From the NCBI RefSeq assembly GCF_963662255.1, contig NW_026912197.1:62001-126000 (forward strand): a DNA stretch of 64,000 nt. The letters run 5' to 3'. The notes below the pieces were generated by a model, which worked only from the letters and a program-made list of their open reading frames with translations, did not search any database and was not told the origin of the DNA. The stretch's first letter is position 1. Every line of letters starts with the position of its first letter. Below are positions 8,884-22,286 of the stretch, piece by piece. This DNA is from Cinclus cinclus. Taxonomy: Eukaryota > Chordata > Aves > Passeriformes > Cinclidae. Made by a program: the position numbers and the translations under genes.

Positions 8884-11800
8884 CAGGACGGGCTGCAGGC
8901 AAGTTGACTCCGAATGGAGGCACTTTTCCCCAAGAAGCCAAACTCAAGAGCCCACTTGGCAGGTGTCATTTTGTAGGGCGCGTTTGGGCCTCCGATGGCA
9001 GCCAGGTTTGGAGGAGGGGGCAGCTTTGGTCTGGGAGAAATCCTCGTCCTTATGGAATTTTTGTAGGCAAAATCCCAGGACGGGCCGCAGGCAAGTTGAC
9101 TCCGAATGGAGGCACTTTTCCCCAAGAAGCCAAACTCAAGAGCCCACTTGGCAGGTGTCATTTTGTAGGGCGCGTTTGGGCCTCTGATGGCAGCCAGGTT
9201 TGGAGGAGGGGGCAGCTTTGGTCTGGGAGAAATCCTCGTCCTTATGGAATTTTTGTAGGCAAAAGCCCTGCATGGGCCGCAGGCAAGTTGACTCCGAAAG
9301 GAGGCACTTTTCCCCAAGAAGCCAAACTCAAGAACCCACAATGCAGATGTCATTTTGTAGGGCGCGTTTGGGCCTCCGATGGCAGCCAGGTTTGGAGGAG
9401 GGGGCAGCTTTGGTCTGGGAGAAATCCTCGTCCTTATGGAATTTTTGTAGGCAAAAGCCCAGGACGGGCTGCAGGTAAGTTGACTCCGAATGGAGGCACT
9501 TTTCCCCAAGAAGCCAAACTCAAGAGCCCACTTGGCAGATGTCATTTTGTAGGGCGCGTTTGGGCCTCTGATGGCAGCCAGGTTAGGAGGAGGGGGCAGC
9601 TTTGGTCTGGGAGAAATCCTCGTCCTTATGGAATTTTTGTAGGCAAAAGCCCTGGACGGGCTGCAGGCAAGTTAGGCATGTTGGCTTTGAAAGGAGGCAC
9701 TTTTCCCCAAGAAGCCAAACTCAAGAACCCACAATGCAGATATCATTTTGTAGGGCGCGTTTGGGCCTCCGATGGCAGCCAGTTTTGGAGGAGGGGGCAG
9801 CTTTGGTCTGGGAGAAATCCTCATCCTTATGGAATTTTTGTAGGCAAAAGCCCAGGACGGGCCGCAGGCAAGTTGACTCCGAAAGGAGGCACTTTTCCCC
9901 AAGAAGCCAAACTCAAGAGCCCACTTGGCAGGTGTCATTTTGTAGGGCGCGTTTGGGCCTCCGATGGCAGCCAGGTTAGGAGGAGGGGGCAGCTTTGGTC
10001 TGGGAGAAATCCTCGTCCTTATGGAATTTTTGTAGGCAAAAGCCCTGCATGGGCCGCAGGCAAGTTGACTCCGAAAGGAGGCACTTTTCCCCAAGAAGCC
10101 AAACTCAAGAGCCCACTTGGCATATGTCATTTTGTAGGGCGCGTTTGGGCCTCCGATGGCAGCCAGGTTTGGAGGAGGGGGCAGCTTTGGTCTGGGAGAA
10201 ATCCTCGTCCTTATGGAATTTTTGTAGGCAAAAGCCCTGCATGGGCCGCAGGCAAGTTGACTCCGAAAGGAGGCACTTTTCCCCAAGAAGCCAAACTCAA
10301 GAGCCCACTTGGCAGATGTCATTTTGTAGGGCGCGTTTGGGCCTCCGATGGCAGCCAGGTTTGGAGGAGGGGGCAGCTTTGGTCTGGGAGAAATCCTCGT
10401 CCTTATGGAATTTTTGTAGGCAAAAGCCCAGGACGGGCCGCAGGCAAGTTGACTCCGAATGGAGGCACTTTTCCCCAAGAAGCCAAACTCAAGAGCCCAC
10501 TTGGCAGGTGTCATTTTGTAGGGCGCGTTTGGGCCTCTGATGGCAGCCAGGTTTGGAGGAGGGGGCAGCTTTGGTCTGGGAGAAATCCTCGTCCTTATGG
10601 AATTTTTGTAGGCAAAAGCCCAGGACGGGCTGCAGGCAAGTTGACTCCGAATGGAGGCACTTTTCCCCAAGAAGCCAAACTCAAGAGCCCACTTGGCAGA
10701 TGTCATTTTGTAGGGCGCGTTTGGGCCTCTGATGGCAGCCAGGTTAGGAGGAGGGGGCAGTTTTGGTCTGGGAGAAATCCTCGTCCTTATGGAATTTTTG
10801 TAGGCAAAAGACCTGGACGGGCTGCAGGCAAGTTAGGCAAGGTGACTCCGAATGGAGGCACTTTTCCCCAAGAAGCCAAACTCAAGAGCCCACTTGGCAT
10901 ATGTCATTTTGTAGGGCGCGTTTGGGCCTCCGATGGCAGCCAGGTTTGGAGGAGGGGGCAGCTTTGGTCTGGGAGAAATCCTCGTCCTTATGGAATTTTT
11001 GTAGGCAAAAGCCCTGCATGGGCCGCAGGCAAGTTGACTCCGAAAGGAGGCACTTTTCCCCAAGAAGCCAAACTCAAGAACCCACAATGCAGATGTCATT
11101 TTGTAGGGCGCGTTTGGGCCTCCGATGGCAGCCAGGTTTGGAGGAGGGGGCAGCTTTGGTCTGGGAGAAATCCTCGTCCTTATGGAATTTTTGTAGGCAA
11201 AAGCCCAGGACGGGCCGCAGGCAAGTTGACTCCGAATGGAGGCACTTTTCCCCAAGAAGCCAAACTCAAGAGCCCACTTGGCAGGTGTCATTTTGTAGGG
11301 CGCGTTTGGGCCTCTGATGGCAGCCAGGTTTGGAGGAGGGGGCAGCTTTGGTCTGGGAGAAATCCTCGTCCTTATGGAATTTTTGTAGGCAAAAGCCCAG
11401 GACGGGCCGCAGGCAAGTTGACTCCGAAAGGAGGCACTTTTCCCCGAGAAGCCAAACTCAAGAGCCCACTTGGCATATGTCATTTTGTAGGGCGCGTTTG
11501 GGCCTCCGATGGGAACCAGGTTTGGAGGAGGGGGCAGCTTTGGTCTGGGAGAAATCCTCGTCCTTATGGAATTTTTGTAGGCAAAAGCCCAGGACGGGCT
11601 GCAGGCAAGTTGACTCCGAATGGAGGCACTTTTCCCCAAGAAGCCAAACTCAAGAGCCCACTTGGCAGATGTCATTTTGTAGGGCGCGTTTGGGCCTCCG
11701 ATGGCAGCCAGGTTTGGAGGAGGGGGTAGCTTTGGTCTGGGAGATATCCTCGTCCTTATGGAATTTTTGTAGGCAAAAGCCCTGGACGGGCTGCAGGTAA

Positions 11801-13200
11801 GTTGACTCCGAATGGAGGCACTTTTCCCCAAGAAGCCAAACTCAAGAGCCCACTTGGCAGATGTCATTTTGTAGGGCGCGTTTGGGCCTCTGATGGCAGC
11901 CAGGTTTGGAGGAGGGGGCAGCTTTGGTCTGGGAGAAATCCTCGTCCTTATGGAATTTTTGTAGGCAAAAGCCCTGGACGGGCTGCAGGCAAGTTAGGCA
12001 TGTTGGCTTTGAAAGGAGGCACTTTTCCCCAAGAAGCCAAACTCAAGAACCCACAATGCAGATGTCATTTTGTAGGGCGCGTTTGGGCCTCCGATGGCAG
12101 CCAGGTTTGGAGGAGGGGGCAGCTTTGGTCTGGGAGAAATCCTCGTCCTTATGGAATTTTTGTAGGCAAAAGCCCTGCATGGGCCGCAGGCAAGTTGACT
12201 CCGAAAGGAGGCACTTTTCCCCAAGAAGCCAAACTCAAGAACCCACAATGCAGATGTCATTTTGTAGGGCGCGTTTGGGCCTCCGATGGCAGCCAGGTTT
12301 GGAGGAGGGGGCAGATTTGGTCTGGGAGAAATCCTCGTCCCTATGGAATTTTTGTAGGCAAAAGCCCAGGACAGGCTGCAGGCAAGTTGACTCCGAATGG
12401 AGGCACTTTTCCCCAAGAAGCCAAACTCAAGAGCCCACTTGGCAGATGTCATTTTGTAGGGCGCGTTTGGGCCTCTGATGGCAGCCAGGTTAGGAGGAGG
12501 GGGCAGCTTTGGTCTGGGAGAAATCCTCGTCCTTATGGAATTTTTGGAGGCAAAAGCACTGGACGGGCTGCAGGCAAGTTAGGCATGTTGGCTTTGAAAG
12601 GAGGCACTTTTCCCCAAGAAGCCAAACTCAAGAGCCCACTTGGCAGATGTCATTTTGTAGGGCGCGTTTGGGCCTCCGATGGCAGCCAGGTTTGGAGGAG
12701 GGGGTAGCTTTGGTCTGGGAGATATCCTCGTCCTTATGGAATTTTTGTAGGCAAAAGCCCTGGACGGGCTGCAGGTAAGTTGACTCCGAATGGAGGCACT
12801 TTTCCCCAAGAAGCCAAACTCAAGAGCCCACTTGGCAGATGTCATTTTGTAGGGCGCGTTTGGGCCTCTGATGGCAGCCAGGTTTGGAGGAGGGGACAGC
12901 TTTGGTCTGGGAGAAATCCTCGTCCTTATGGAATTTTTGTAGGCAAAAGCCCTGGACGGGCTGCAGGCAAGTTAGGCATGTTGGCTTTGAAAGGAGGCAC
13001 TTTTCCCCAAGAAGCCAAACTCAAGAACCCACAATGCAGATGTCATTTTGTAGGGCGCGTTTGGGCCTCCGATGGCAGCCAGGTTTGGAGGAGGGGGCAG
13101 CTTTGGTCTGGGAGAAATCCTCGTCCTTATGGAATTTTTGTAGGCAAAAGCCCTGCATGGGCCGCAGGCAAGTTGACTCCGAAAGGAGGCACTTTTCCCC
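8884..13200 (+). repeat. Left higher-order block, copy 2
   Basis: Downstream partner of 4415-8883, adjoining it directly. It has an extra monomer around 11.2-11.4 kb compared with copy 1, and acccacaatgcag near 9335 where copy 1 has agcccacttggcag. These look like exchanges after the block was duplicated. Confidence 0.8.
10835..10843 (+). repeat. 9-bp junction duplication, aggcaaggt class
   Basis: Same allele and same linked upstream variants as the site at 6758, 4,077 bp away. The two sites are corresponding positions in the left duplicated block pair. Confidence 0.94.
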
Positions 13201-13278
13201 AAGAAGCCAAACTCAAGAACCCACAATGCAGATGTCATTTTGTAGGGCGCGTTTGGGCCTCCGATGCCAGCCAGGTTA

Positions 13279-16200
13279 GGAGGAGGGGGCAGCTTTGGTC
13301 TGGGAGAAATCCTCGTCCCTATGGAATTTTTGTAGGCAAAAGCCCAGGACAGGCTGCAGGCAAGTTGACTCCGAATGGAGGCACTTTTCCCCAAGAAGCC
13401 AAACTCAAGAGCCCACTTGGCAGGTGTCATTTTGTAGGGCGCGTTTGGGCCTCTGATGGCAGCCAGGTTTGGAGGAGGGGGTAGCTTTGGTCTGGGGGAA
13501 ATCCTCGTCCTTATGGAATTTTTGTAGGCAAAAGCCCTGGACGGGCTGCAGGCAAGTTAGGCATGTTGGCTTTGAAAGGAGGCACTTTTCCCCAAGAAGC
13601 CAAACTCAAGAGCCCACTTGGCAGGTGTCATTTTGTAGGGCGCGTTTGGGCCTCCGATGGCAGCCAGGTTTGGAGGAGGGGGCAGCTTTGGTCTGGGAGA
13701 AATCCTCGTCCTTATGGAATTTTTGTAGGCAAAAGCCCTGGACGGGCCGCAGGCAAGTTGACTCCGAATGGAGGCACTTTTCCCCAAGAAGCCAAACTCA
13801 AGAGCCCACTTGGCAGGTGTCATTTTGTAGGGCGCGTTTGGGCCTCCCATGGCAGCCAGGTTTGGAGGAGGGGGTAGCTTTGGTCTGGGGGAAATCCTCG
13901 TCCTTATGGAATTTTTGTAGGCAAAAGCCCAGGACGGGCTGCAGGTAAGTTGACTCCGAATGGAGGCACTTTTCCCCAAGAAGCCAAACTCAAGAGCCCA
14001 CTTGGCAGGTGTCATTTTGTAGGGCGCGTTTGGGCCTCTGATGGCAGCCAGGTTTGGAGGAGGGGGCAGCTTTGGTCTGGGAGAAATCCTCGTCCTTATG
14101 GAATTTTTGTAGGCAAAAGCCCTGCATGGGCCGCAGGCAAGTTGACTCCGAAAGGAGGCACTTTTCCCCAAGAAGCCAAACTCAAGAGCCCACTTGGCAG
14201 ATGTCATTTTGTAGGGCGCGTTTGGGCCTCTGATGGCAGCCAGGTTAGGAGGAGGGGGCAGCTTTGGTCTGGGAGAAATCCTCGTCCTTATGGAATTTTT
14301 GTAGGCAAAAGCCCAGGACGGGCTGCAGGCAAGTTAGGCATGTTGGCTTTGAAAGGAGGCACTTTTCCCCAAGAAGCCAAACTCAAGAACCCACAATGCA
14401 GATGTCATTTTGTAGGGCGCGTTTGGGCCTCCGATGGCAGCCAGGTTTGGAGGAGGGGGCAGCTTTGGTCTGGGAGAAATCCTCGTCCTTATGGAATTTT
14501 TGTAGGCAAAAGCCCTGCATGGGCCGCAGGCAAGTTGACTCCGAAAGGAGGCACTTTTCCCCAAGAAGCCAAACTCAAGAGCCCACTTGGCAGGTGTCAT
14601 TTTGTAGGGCGCGTTTGGGCCTCTGATGGCAGCCAGGTTAGGAGGAGGGGGCAGCTTTGGTCTGGGAGAAATCCTCGTCCTTATGGAATTTTTGTAGGCA
14701 AAAGCCCAGGACGGGCCGCAGGCAAGTTGACTCCGAAAGGAGGCACTTTTCCCCAAGAAGCCAAACTCAAGAGCCCACTTGGCATATGTCATTTTGTAGG
14801 GCGCGTTTGGGCCTCCGATGGCAGCCAGGTTTGGAGGAGGGGGCAGCTTTGGTCTGGGAGAAATCCTCGTCCTTATGGAATTTTTGTAGGCAAAAGCCCA
14901 GGACGGGCTGCAGGCAAGTTGACTCCGAATGGAGGCACTTTTCCCCAAGAAGCCAAACTCAAGAGCCCACTTGGCAGATGTCATTTTGTAGGGCGCGTTT
15001 GGGCCTCTGATGGCAGCCAGGTTAGGAGGAGGGGGCAGCTTTGGTCTGGGAGAAATCCTCGTCCTTATGGAATTTTTGGGGGAAAAGCCCAGGACGGGCC
15101 GCAGGCAAGTTAGGCATGTTGGCTTTGAAAGGAGGCACTTTTCCCCAAGAAGCCAAACTCAAGAACCCACAATGCAGATGTCATTTTGTAGGGCGCGTTT
15201 GGGCCTCCGATGGCAGCCAGGTTTGGAGGAGGGGGCAGCTTTGGTCTGGGAGAAATCCTCGTCCTTATGGAATTTTTGTAGGCAAAAGCCCTGCATGGGC
15301 CGCAGGCAAGTTGACTCCGAAAGGAGGCACTTTTCCCCAAGAAGCCAAACTCAAGAACCCACTTGGCAGATGTCATTTTGTAGGGCGCGTTTGGGCCTCC
15401 GATGGCAGCCAGGTTTGGAGGAGGGGGCAGCTTTGGTCTGGGAGAAATCCTCGTCCTTATGGAATTTTTGTAGGCAAAAGCACTGGACGGGCCGCAGGCA
15501 AGTTGACTCCGAATGGAGGCACTTTTCCCCAAGAAGCCAAACTCAAGAGCCCACTTGGCAGGTGTCATTTTGTAGGGCGCGTTTGGGCCTCTGATGGCAA
15601 CCAGGTTTGGAGGAGGGGGCAGCTTTGGTCTGGGAGAAATCCTCGTCCTTCTGGAATTTTTGTAGGCAAAAGCCCAGGACGGGCCGCAGGCAAGTTGACT
15701 CCGAATGGAGGCACTTTTCCCCAAGAAGCCAAACTCAAGAGCCCACTTGGCAGATGTCATTTTGTAGGGCGCGTTTGGGCCTCTGATGGCAGCCAGGTTA
15801 GGAGGAGGGGGCAGCTTTGGTCTGGGAGAAATCCTCGTCCTTATGGAATTTTTGTAGGCAAAAGACCTGGACGGGCTGCAGGCAAGTTAGGCAAGGCGAC
15901 TCCGAATGGAGGCACTTTTCCCCAAGAAGCCAAACTCAAGAGCCCACTTGGCATATGTCATTTTGTAGGGCGCGTTTGGGCCTCCGATGGCAGCCAGGTT
16001 TGGAGGAGGGGGCAGCTTTGGTCTGGGAGAAATCCTCGTCCTTATGGAATTTTTGTAGGCAAAAGCCCTGCATGGGCCGCAGGCAAGTTGACTCCGAAAG
16101 GAGGCACTTTTCCCCAAGAAGCCAAACTCAAGAGCCCACTTGGCATATGTCATTTTGTAGGGCGCGTTTGGGCCTCCGATGGCAGCCAGGTTTGGAGGAG

Positions 16201-16577
16201 GGGGCAGCTTTGGTCTGGGAGAAATCCTCGTCCTTATGGAATTTTTGTAGGCAAAAGCCCTGCATGGGCCGCAGGCAAGTTGACTCCGAAAGGAGGCACT
16301 TTTCCCCAAGAAGCCAAACTCAAGAGCCCACTTGGCAGGTGTCATTTTGTAGGGCGCGTTTGGGCCTCTGATGGCAGCCCGGTTTGGAGGAGGGGGCAGC
16401 TTTGGTCTGGGAGAAATCCTCGTCCTTATGGAATTTTTGTAGGCAAAAGCCCTGCATGGGCCGCAGGCAAGTTGACTCCGAAAGGAGGCACTTTTCCCCG
16501 AGAAGCCAAACTCAAGAGCCCACTTGGCATATGTCATTTTGTAGGGCGCGTTTGGGCCTCCGATGGGAACCAGGTTT
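13279..16577 (+). repeat. 3,299-bp higher-order unit, copy 1 (17 monomers)
   Basis: The unit is 17x192 + 4x9 minus one deleted base. Private variants recur exactly 3,299 bp later: ctgggggaaatcc (13487 and 13880 regions), cctcccatggc (13845/17144), tttttgggggaaaag (15075/18374), aaaagcactgg (15477/18776), gatggcaaccagg (15595/18894), aggcaaggc (15889/19188) and gcagcccgg (16374/19673). The match begins just after a ggttagg/ggtttgg difference at 13278. I noticed one internal difference, ccaggacgg against cctgcatgg near 14705. Confidence 0.93.
15889..15897 (+). repeat. 9-bp junction duplication, aggcaaggc derivative
   Basis: The second copy reads aggcaaggc and is followed by gactcc. It pairs with the identical site 3,299 bp downstream at 19188. 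Confidence 0.93.
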
Positions 16578-19500
16578 GGAGGAGGGGGCAGCTTTGGTCT
16601 GGGAGAAATCCTCGTCCCTATGGAATTTTTGTAGGCAAAAGCCCAGGACAGGCTGCAGGCAAGTTGACTCCGAATGGAGGCACTTTTCCCCAAGAAGCCA
16701 AACTCAAGAGCCCACTTGGCAGGTGTCATTTTGTAGGGCGCGTTTGGGCCTCTGATGGCAGCCAGGTTTGGAGGAGGGGGTAGCTTTGGTCTGGGGGAAA
16801 TCCTCGTCCTTATGGAATTTTTGTAGGCAAAAGCCCTGGACGGGCTGCAGGCAAGTTAGGCATGTTGGCTTTGAAAGGAGGCACTTTTCCCCAAGAAGCC
16901 AAACTCAAGAGCCCACTTGGCAGGTGTCATTTTGTAGGGCGCGTTTGGGCCTCCGATGGCAGCCAGGTTTGGAGGAGGGGGCAGCTTTGGTCTGGGAGAA
17001 ATCCTCGTCCTTATGGAATTTTTGTAGGCAAAAGCCCTGGACGGGCCGCAGGCAAGTTGACTCCGAATGGAGGCACTTTTCCCCAAGAAGCCAAACTCAA
17101 GAGCCCACTTGGCAGGTGTCATTTTGTAGGGCGCGTTTGGGCCTCCCATGGCAGCCAGGTTTGGAGGAGGGGGTAGCTTTGGTCTGGGGGAAATCCTCGT
17201 CCTTATGGAATTTTTGTAGGCAAAAGCCCAGGACGGGCTGCAGGTAAGTTGACTCCGAATGGAGGCACTTTTCCCCAAGAAGCCAAACTCAAGAGCCCAC
17301 TTGGCAGGTGTCATTTTGTAGGGCGCGTTTGGGCCTCTGATGGCAGCCAGGTTTGGAGGAGGGGGCAGCTTTGGTCTGGGAGAAATCCTCGTCCTTATGG
17401 AATTTTTGTAGGCAAAAGCCCTGCATGGGCCGCAGGCAAGTTGACTCCGAAAGGAGGCACTTTTCCCCAAGAAGCCAAACTCAAGAGCCCACTTGGCAGA
17501 TGTCATTTTGTAGGGCGCGTTTGGGCCTCTGATGGCAGCCAGGTTAGGAGGAGGGGGCAGCTTTGGTCTGGGAGAAATCCTCGTCCTTATGGAATTTTTG
17601 TAGGCAAAAGCCCAGGACGGGCTGCAGGCAAGTTAGGCATGTTGGCTTTGAAAGGAGGCACTTTTCCCCAAGAAGCCAAACTCAAGAACCCACAATGCAG
17701 ATGTCATTTTGTAGGGCGCGTTTGGGCCTCCGATGGCAGCCAGGTTTGGAGGAGGGGGCAGCTTTGGTCTGGGAGAAATCCTCGTCCTTATGGAATTTTT
17801 GTAGGCAAAAGCCCTGCATGGGCCGCAGGCAAGTTGACTCCGAAAGGAGGCACTTTTCCCCAAGAAGCCAAACTCAAGAGCCCACTTGGCAGGTGTCATT
17901 TTGTAGGGCGCGTTTGGGCCTCTGATGGCAGCCAGGTTAGGAGGAGGGGGCAGCTTTGGTCTGGGAGAAATCCTCGTCCTTATGGAATTTTTGTAGGCAA
18001 AAGCCCTGCATGGGCCGCAGGCAAGTTGACTCCGAAAGGAGGCACTTTTCCCCAAGAAGCCAAACTCAAGAGCCCACTTGGCATATGTCATTTTGTAGGG
18101 CGCGTTTGGGCCTCCGATGGCAGCCAGGTTTGGAGGAGGGGGCAGCTTTGGTCTGGGAGAAATCCTCGTCCTTATGGAATTTTTGTAGGCAAAAGCCCAG
18201 GACGGGCTGCAGGCAAGTTGACTCCGAATGGAGGCACTTTTCCCCAAGAAGCCAAACTCAAGAGCCCACTTGGCAGATGTCATTTTGTAGGGCGCGTTTG
18301 GGCCTCTGATGGCAGCCAGGTTAGGAGGAGGGGGCAGCTTTGGTCTGGGAGAAATCCTCGTCCTTATGGAATTTTTGGGGGAAAAGCCCAGGACGGGCCG
18401 CAGGCAAGTTAGGCATGTTGGCTTTGAAAGGAGGCACTTTTCCCCAAGAAGCCAAACTCAAGAACCCACAATGCAGATGTCATTTTGTAGGGCGCGTTTG
18501 GGCCTCCGATGGCAGCCAGGTTTGGAGGAGGGGGCAGCTTTGGTCTGGGAGAAATCCTCGTCCTTATGGAATTTTTGTAGGCAAAAGCCCTGCATGGGCC
18601 GCAGGCAAGTTGACTCCGAAAGGAGGCACTTTTCCCCAAGAAGCCAAACTCAAGAACCCACTTGGCAGATGTCATTTTGTAGGGCGCGTTTGGGCCTCCG
18701 ATGGCAGCCAGGTTTGGAGGAGGGGGCAGCTTTGGTCTGGGAGAAATCCTCGTCCTTATGGAATTTTTGTAGGCAAAAGCACTGGACGGGCCGCAGGCAA
18801 GTTGACTCCGAATGGAGGCACTTTTCCCCAAGAAGCCAAACTCAAGAGCCCACTTGGCAGGTGTCATTTTGTAGGGCGCGTTTGGGCCTCTGATGGCAAC
18901 CAGGTTTGGAGGAGGGGGCAGCTTTGGTCTGGGAGAAATCCTCGTCCTTCTGGAATTTTTGTAGGCAAAAGCCCAGGACGGGCCGCAGGCAAGTTGACTC
19001 CGAATGGAGGCACTTTTCCCCAAGAAGCCAAACTCAAGAGCCCACTTGGCAGATGTCATTTTGTAGGGCGCGTTTGGGCCTCTGATGGCAGCCAGGTTAG
19101 GAGGAGGGGGCAGCTTTGGTCTGGGAGAAATCCTCGTCCTTATGGAATTTTTGTAGGCAAAAGACCTGGACGGGCTGCAGGCAAGTTAGGCAAGGCGACT
19201 CCGAATGGAGGCACTTTTCCCCAAGAAGCCAAACTCAAGAGCCCACTTGGCATATGTCATTTTGTAGGGCGCGTTTGGGCCTCCGATGGCAGCCAGGTTT
19301 GGAGGAGGGGGCAGCTTTGGTCTGGGAGAAATCCTCGTCCTTATGGAATTTTTGTAGGCAAAAGCCCTGCATGGGCCGCAGGCAAGTTGACTCCGAAAGG
19401 AGGCACTTTTCCCCAAGAAGCCAAACTCAAGAGCCCACTTGGCATATGTCATTTTGTAGGGCGCGTTTGGGCCTCCGATGGCAGCCAGGTTTGGAGGAGG

Positions 19501-19916
19501 GGGCAGCTTTGGTCTGGGAGAAATCCTCGTCCTTATGGAATTTTTGTAGGCAAAAGCCCTGCATGGGCCGCAGGCAAGTTGACTCCGAAAGGAGGCACTT
19601 TTCCCCAAGAAGCCAAACTCAAGAGCCCACTTGGCAGGTGTCATTTTGTAGGGCGCGTTTGGGCCTCTGATGGCAGCCCGGTTTGGAGGAGGGGGCAGCT
19701 TTGGTCTGGGAGAAATCCTCGTCCTTATGGAATTTTTGTAGGCAAAAGCCCTGCATGGGCCGCAGGCAAGTTGACTCCGAAAGGAGGCACTTTTCCCCGA
19801 GAAGCCAAACTCAAGAGCCCACTTGGCATATGTCATTTTGTAGGGCGCGTTTGGGCCTCCGATGGGAACCAGGTTTGGAGGAGGGGGCAGCTTTGGTCTG
19901 GGAGAAATCCTCGTCC
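16578..19916 (+). repeat. 3,299-bp higher-order unit, copy 2
   Basis: Directly adjoins copy 1. The identity extends about 40 bp past one period and ends at 19917, where this copy has cgtcctta and the first has cgtccctat at 16618. Head-to-tail position and near identity point to a recent tandem duplication or gene conversion. Confidence 0.93.
19188..19196 (+). repeat. 9-bp junction duplication, aggcaaggc derivative
   Basis: Second member of the 3,299-bp pair. The ending ggc is seen only here and at 15889, which supports a recent copying event. Confidence 0.93.
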
Positions 19917-22286
19917 TTATGGAATTTTTGTAGGCAAAAGCCCAGGACGGGCTGCAGGCAAGTTGACTCCGAAAGGAGGCACTTTTCCCCAAGAAGCCAA
20001 ACTCAAGAGCCCACTTGGCAGATGTCATTTTGTAGGGCGCGTTTGGGCCTCCGATGGCAGCCAGGTTTGGAGGAGGGGGCAGCTTTGGTCTGGGAGAAAT
20101 CCTCGTCCTTATGGAATTTTTGTAGGCAAAAGCCCTGCATGGGCCGCAGGCAAGTTGACTCCGAAAGGAGGCACTTTTCCCCAAGAAGCCAAACTCAAGA
20201 GCCCACTTGGCATATGTCATTTTGTAGGGCGCGTTTGGGCCTCCGATGGCAGCCAGGTTTGGAGGAGGGGGCAGCTTTGGTCTGGGAGAAATCCTCGTCC
20301 CTATGGAATTTTTGTAGGCAAAAGCCCAGGACAGGCTGCAGGCAAGTTGACTCCGAATGGAGGCACTTTTCCCCAAGAAGCCAAACTCAAGAGCCCACTT
20401 GGCAGATGTCATTTTGTAGGGCGCGTTTGGGCCTCTGATGGCAGCCAGGTTAGGAGGAGGGGGCAGCTTTGGTCTGGGAGAAATCCTCGTCCTTATGGAA
20501 TTTTTGTAGGCAAAAGCCCTGGACGGGCTGCAGGCAAGTTAGGCATGTTGGCTTTGAAAGGAGGCACTTTTCCCCAAGAAGCCAAACTCAAGAGCCCACT
20601 TGGCAGGTGTCATTTTGTAGGGCGCGTTTGGGCCTCCGATGGCAGCCAGGTTTGGAGGAGGGGGCAGCTTTGGTCTGGGAGAAATCCTCGTCCTTCTGGA
20701 ATTTTTGTAGGCAAAAGCCCAGGACGGGCCGCAGGCAAGTTGACTCCGAATGGAGGCACTTTTCCCCAAGAAGCCAAACTCAAGAGCCCACTTGGCAGGT
20801 GTCATTTTGTAGGGCGCGTTTGGGCCTCTGATGGCAGCCAGGTTTGGAGGAGGGGGCAGCTTTGGTCTGGGAGAAATCCTCGTCCTTATGGAATTTTTGT
20901 AGGCAAAAGCCCTGCATGGGCCGCAGGCAAGTTGACTCCGAAAGGAGGCACTTTTCCCCAAGAAGCCAAACTCAAGAGCCCACTTGGCAGATGTCATTTT
21001 GTAGGGCGCGTTTGGGCCTCCGATGACAGCCAAGTTTGGAGGAGGGGGCAGCTTTGGTCTGGGAGAAATCCTCGTCCTTATGGAATTTTTGTAGGCAAAA
21101 GCCCAGGACGGGCTGCAGGCAAGTTGACTCCGAATGGAGGCACTTTTCCCCAAGAAGCCAAACTCAAGAGCCCACTTGGCAGATGTCATTTTGTAGGGCG
21201 CGTTTGGGCCTCTGATGGCAGCCAGGTTAGGAGGAGGGGGCAGCTTTGGTCTGGGAGAAATCCTCGTCCTTATGGAATTTTTGTAGGCAAAAGCCCTGGA
21301 CGGGCTGCAGGCAAGTTAGGCATGTTGGCTTTGAAAGGAGGCACTTTTCCCCAAGAAGCCAAACTCAAGAACCCACAATGCAGATGTCATTTTGTAGGGC
21401 GCGTTTGGGCCTCCGATGGCAGCCAGGTTTGGAGGAGGGGGCAGCTTTGGTCTGGGAGAAATCCTCGTCCTTATGGAATTTTTGTAGGCAAAAGCCCAGG
21501 ACGGACCGCAGGCAAGTTGACTCCGAATGGAGGCACTTTTCCCCAAGAAGCCAAACTCAAGAGCCCACTTGGCAGGTGTCATTTTGTAGGGCGCGTTTGG
21601 GCCTCTGATGGCAGCCAGGTTTGGAGGAGGGGGCAGCTTTGGTCTGGGAGAAATCCTCGTCCTTATGGAATTTTTGTAGGCAAAAGCCCTGCATGGGCCG
21701 CAGGCAAGTTGACTCCGAATGGAGGCACTTTTCCCCAAGAAGCCAAACTCAAGAGCCCACTTGGCAGGTGTCATTTTGTAGGGCGCGTTTGGGCCTCTGA
21801 TGGCAGCCAGGTTTGGAGGAGGGGGCAGCTTTGGTCTGGGAGAAATCCTCGTCCTTATGGAATTTTTGTAGGCAAAAGCCCAGGACGGGCCGCAGGCAAG
21901 TTGACTCCGAAAGGAGGCACTTTTCCCCAAGAAGCCAAACTCAAGAGCCCACTTGGCATATGTCATTTTGTAGGGCGCGTTTGGGCCTCCGATGGCAGCC
22001 AGGTTTGGAGGAGGGGGCAGCTTTGGTCTGGGAGAAATCCTCGTCCTTATGGAATTTTTGTAGGCAAAAGCCCAGGACGGGCTGCAGGCAAGTTGACTCC
22101 GAATGGAGGCACTTTTCCCCAAGAAGCCAAACTCAAGAGCCCACTTGGCAGGTGTCATTTTGTAGGGCGCGTTTGGGCCTCTGATGGCAGCCAGGTTAGG
22201 AGGAGGGGGCAGCTTTGGTCTGGGAGAAATCCTCGTCCTTATGGAATTTTTGTAGGCAAAAGCCCTGGACGGGCTGCAGGCAAGTT

